Source: Candidatus Aminicenantota bacterium
Lineage (GTDB): Bacteria > Acidobacteriota > Aminicenantia > JAMOAD01
Reading direction: 5' to 3'
Assembly: GCA_027070475.1 (NCBI GenBank)
Contig: JALXDT010000101.1
Coordinates: 1-6,964, forward strand
Length of the DNA stretch: 6,964 nt
The translations under genes and the position numbers were made by a program. Positions 4,564 to 6,964 of this stretch are shown one piece after another (position 1 is the stretch's first letter; every line of letters starts with the position of its first letter). The notes under the pieces are model-generated. The model did not search any database and was not told where the DNA came from. It worked only from the letters and a program-made list of their open reading frames with translations.

Positions 4564-6964
4564 ATGGGAGAATTAAGGGCTATTAAGGTTGAAGCTTCGG
4601 CAGGTTCCGGTAAGACATACAGGCTTACCCTCGAATACCTGAAAAGGCTTTACAGAATGTTTTTGCTTTCACAGGAGAGGATTGATCCCAGAATTTTAAA
4701 TTCTGTCATTGCCATAACCTTTACAAACAAAGCTTCCAATGAGATGAAAGAGAGAATCTTAAAGAGATTAAAAGCCTTTTCCATTGGTAAGACAAAAGGG
4801 AATTTATCGGATGATGATAAGGGGTTTCTTGAAAATCTTTCCTCCCTTTCCGGAATATCTGAAGATGAAATAATTAAAAATGCTGAACCTTTAATGGAGC
4901 TTATTCTTTCCTCCTTTGCCGACTTTAATGTTAAAACAATAGATTCTCTCATGAGCTCAATAGTCAAGGTTATTGCACCTGAGCTCAAACTTGATCCTGA
5001 GTATGAGATAAGAATTGATTCATCAGAGGAACTCAGCGATAAAATTTTGGCTTTTGCTGAAAAGCTTTCAAGAGAAAACTGGAAATATATGGAAGATTTT
5101 CTGCTCGATCTTTTCAAGGCAGAGTCATTTGATACATTCTCACCTGAAAAAAAGATTCAAAAGAGTGTTTCAAGACTTTATCAATTGAGCATCAAAAAGG
5201 ATTTTGGAAAAATTAAAAAACTTGATAAGGAAAAGCTTTCTCAAAAATTATTTCAAATGCTGGAAACTTTTAAGAATAAGCTTATAGAACAGGGTGGCCT
5301 GTCAGAGCTGATTGATGAGGGTTTGGATGAGGAAGTTTTTAACATTAGGACAGTTTCCGCTGCTTTTGTAAAAGCTTTAAAGAAATTTGAAGAGGATCCG
5401 AAAAAGGTTTCTACCTTTGATGAGCTTATTAATAAGTCTTTTTTTAAAAAGGATGATGTTTCAGCTTTTTTTAAAAAGAATAAGGGGACTGAAAGTTTTA
5501 AAAGACTATTCCGGGAGAAATACAAGACTGCTAAAAAAATTTTAATTGAGATAGTTCCTCTCCTATCTCTATACAAAGGCAATAATTTTACAGGATTTTT
5601 TTCTGATTTTTACAAATTCTGGGAGCAGAGCAAAAGAAACATATATGTCGAGGAGTTCAGCAAAAAGATTAAGGAAAAACTTTCGGAGTGGGAAAAATCC
5701 GCTCCTCCCTATATATACCTGAAATTATCCGAAAAATTCTATCATTTTCTAATAGATGAGTTTCAGGATACAAGTGAACTTCAATTTAAGGCTCTCTCTC
5801 CGCTTATAAATGAAATTTTCTCGGGAGAGGAAAATTCAAGCCTCTTTATAGTAGGAGACAGAAAGCAGGCAATATACAGGTGGAGGGGAGGAAATGCAGA
5901 GCTGATGAATGAGGATATCCTTGTTCGTGAAATTCCTTCATTAAATTTTTTAGAGGATAAAAAACTCAATGATACTCTTACAAACAACTTCAGAAGTGGT
6001 AAGGAAATTGTAAACTTTAATAATGATTTCTTTTCACCTGAAAAAATATCTCTAACTCTCAATGAACCCGAAGGAATTTCGGAGGATATAAAAATAAATT
6101 TTCAAAACTCAGAACAGCTTCCCACACGAAATGAGATCGGATATGTAAATGTAAAATTTTTCCCGGTTGAAAGTAATGATAAAGATGAGATTGAAAGCAA
6201 ATATTATGAAGCTCTTGAAGAATCCATCAAGAATGCTCTGAAAGCAGGCTTTAAAATGGGTGATATAGCCATCCTTGTAAGAAAAAATGTATACGGCAGA
6301 GATATTATTGAAAATCTATCCGATAAATATGATTTTGTCTCAGATGAATCTCTCTTTTTATCCTCTTCAGCTGAAATTTCGGAGATAATAAGTTTTTTTA
6401 AATTTCTTGAGTATCCTCCTGATAATCTTAATTTTTACAGTTTTATAAATGGAGAAATTTTCAGGAAAGCTTCATACAAAATTGACATAGAAGAGGCTGA
6501 AAGGCTTTACAGGGAAATGGAGGATTTTTATCTTGAAAACAGGGATAAAAAACTTTATGTAGCTTTCAGGGAAAGATTGGAAAAATTATGGGATAAGCTC
6601 ATAGCTCCCTTCTTTAAATCTGTTGGTTTCCTTCCGCCTTATGATATTTTTCAGGATTTTTCCATGGCATATGATTTGTTTAAAGAGTTTTCCGATTCCG
6701 CTCCCTTTTTCACAGCTTTTAGCCAGCTTCTCCATGATCTTGAGGATAGAGAGATAACATCCCTTTCAGCTTTTCTTGATAATTGGGATAATGGGAATAT
6801 ATCCGAAACCTCAATATCGGTCGGAGAGGCTCCCGAAAGGATTAAAATACTTACGATGCACAAATCAAAGGGGCTTGAATTTCCTGTTGTTATTATTCCT
6901 TTAAAAGAAAAGGACAGGGGCAATGAAGGTGGAGGAAATATCTTTTTAAAAGATAAAATTTATT
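4564..6964 (+). CDS. RecB/AddA-type UvrD-like superfamily 1 DNA helicase (3'-truncated, first 800 residues)
   Basis: The frame is open from the ATG to the window edge. It encodes a 3'-5' ATP-dependent DNA translocase of the kind that processes double-strand breaks for recombination. Motifs in order: Walker A ASAGSGKT (11-18); motif Ia VIAITFTNKASNEMKERI (48-65); FADFNVKTIDSL (118-129); Walker B LIDEFQDTSELQ (396-407) with D398 and E399; motif III VGDRKQAIYRWRGG (430-443); motif IV TNNFRSGKEIVNF (473-485); motif V ILTMHKSKGLEFP (762-774). Walker A and B are about 380 residues apart, against roughly 190 in UvrD/Rep, so a large 1B-type insertion is present as in RecB and AddA. Motif VI and any C-terminal PD-(D/E)XK nuclease lie beyond the window, so nuclease activity cannot be judged. 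ATG is the only start after an in-frame TAA at 4552-4554, and AAGAGG (4553-4558) is a modest ribosome site. It lies 72 bases after the metabolic operon and is probably a separate unit. An Addiction- or defence-type SF1 helicase is less likely. Confidence 0.9.
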   Translation, partial: MGELRAIKVEASAGSGKTYRLTLEYLKRLYRMFLLSQERIDPRILNSVIAITFTNKASNEMKERILKRLKAFSIGKTKGNLSDDDKGFLENLSSLSGISEDEIIKNAEPLMELILSSFADFNVKTIDSLMSSIVKVIAPELKLDPEYEIRIDSSEELSDKILAFAEKLSRENWKYMEDFLLDLFKAESFDTFSPEKKIQKSVSRLYQLSIKKDFGKIKKLDKEKLSQKLFQMLETFKNKLIEQGGLSELIDEGLDEEVFNIRTVSAAFVKALKKFEEDPKKVSTFDELINKSFFKKDDVSAFFKKNKGTESFKRLFREKYKTAKKILIEIVPLLSLYKGNNFTGFFSDFYKFWEQSKRNIYVEEFSKKIKEKLSEWEKSAPPYIYLKLSEKFYHFLIDEFQDTSELQFKALSPLINEIFSGEENSSLFIVGDRKQAIYRWRGGNAELMNEDILVREIPSLNFLEDKKLNDTLTNNFRSGKEIVNFNNDFFSPEKISLTLNEPEGISEDIKINFQNSEQLPTRNEIGYVNVKFFPVESNDKDEIESKYYEALEESIKNALKAGFKMGDIAILVRKNVYGRDIIENLSDKYDFVSDESLFLSSSAEISEIISFFKFLEYPPDNLNFYSFINGEIFRKASYKIDIEEAERLYREMEDFYLENRDKKLYVAFRERLEKLWDKLIAPFFKSVGFLPPYDIFQDFSMAYDLFKEFSDSAPFFTAFSQLLHDLEDREITSLSAFLDNWDNGNISETSISVGEAPERIKILTMHKSKGLEFPVVIIPLKEKDRGNEGGGNIFLKDKIY

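Noticed and set aside
4650..5117. 155-codon minus-strand open frame
   Set aside because: It lies wholly antisense to the helicase between motif Ia and the Walker B region, is dominated by Ser, Leu and Ile from complementing A/T-rich codons, and has no recognisable domain. The + strand carries the conserved motifs.
5438..5478. Two T7/T6-A5 runs (TTTTTTTAAAAAG) as programmed frameshift sites
   Set aside because: The helicase frame continues intact through both. The reading phase (TTT TTT AAA AAG) does not fit the X XXY YYZ -1 slippery pattern, and no conserved alternative product is evident. They encode a repeated FFKK.
1..6964. CRISPR array, tRNA, rRNA, insertion sequence or phage attachment site
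   Set aside because: No regularly spaced direct repeats, cloverleaf-like segments, transposase motifs or terminal inverted repeats were seen. The window is almost entirely protein-coding.
1..6964. A new defence system around the helicase
   Set aside because: SF1 helicases occur in defence loci, but here the only visible neighbours are metabolic genes in a separate unit, and the motif layout fits RecB/AddA. Nothing in the window supports a defence role.

Overview
The window is low-GC (roughly mid-30s percent by eye), tightly packed bacterial DNA, with all supported genes on the + strand. Codon use is rich in AAA/AAG, GAA, ATA and AGA/AGG, and Shine-Dalgarno sites are clear (AGGAG type). Nothing in it assigns the source to a phylum. 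The gene content would fit a low-GC, probably anaerobic or uncultured bacterial lineage, but that is an inference from composition and gene families only.

Region 1 (1-4491) reads as one operon, cut at its 5' end by the window edge. Its genes are: the C-terminal tail of a Gfo/Idh/MocA-type NAD(P)-dependent sugar or cyclitol dehydrogenase (1-173); a complete DegT/DnrJ/EryC1/StrS-family PLP aminotransferase (190-1458); a short cytosolic neutral-ceramidase-like zinc amidohydrolase starting at TTG (1481-2833); a sodium:solute symporter of the SSS family (2852-4339); and a 49-residue single-pass membrane protein (4342-4491). Gaps between these genes are 16, 22, 18 and 2 bases, so co-transcription is likely. 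My working model is that the symporter, perhaps with the small membrane protein as a partner, imports an N-acylated amino sugar or amino-cyclitol. The ceramidase-like enzyme would cleave the amide, the aminotransferase would convert amine to ketone (or the reverse), and the dehydrogenase would interconvert ketone and alcohol. The family assignments are well supported. The substrate and the direction of the pathway are inference.

Region 2 (4492-4563) is a 72-base gap holding a weak A/T-rich hairpin and possible promoter elements. It probably separates the metabolic operon from the next unit.

Region 3 (4564-6964) is the first 800 codons of a large superfamily 1 helicase of the RecB/AddA type, open to the right edge. 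It carries Walker A, Walker B (DEFQD) and the other N-terminal helicase motifs, and is presumably a double-strand-break repair helicase-nuclease. It has no evident functional link to the operon. I see no tRNA, rRNA, CRISPR array, insertion sequence or attachment site.
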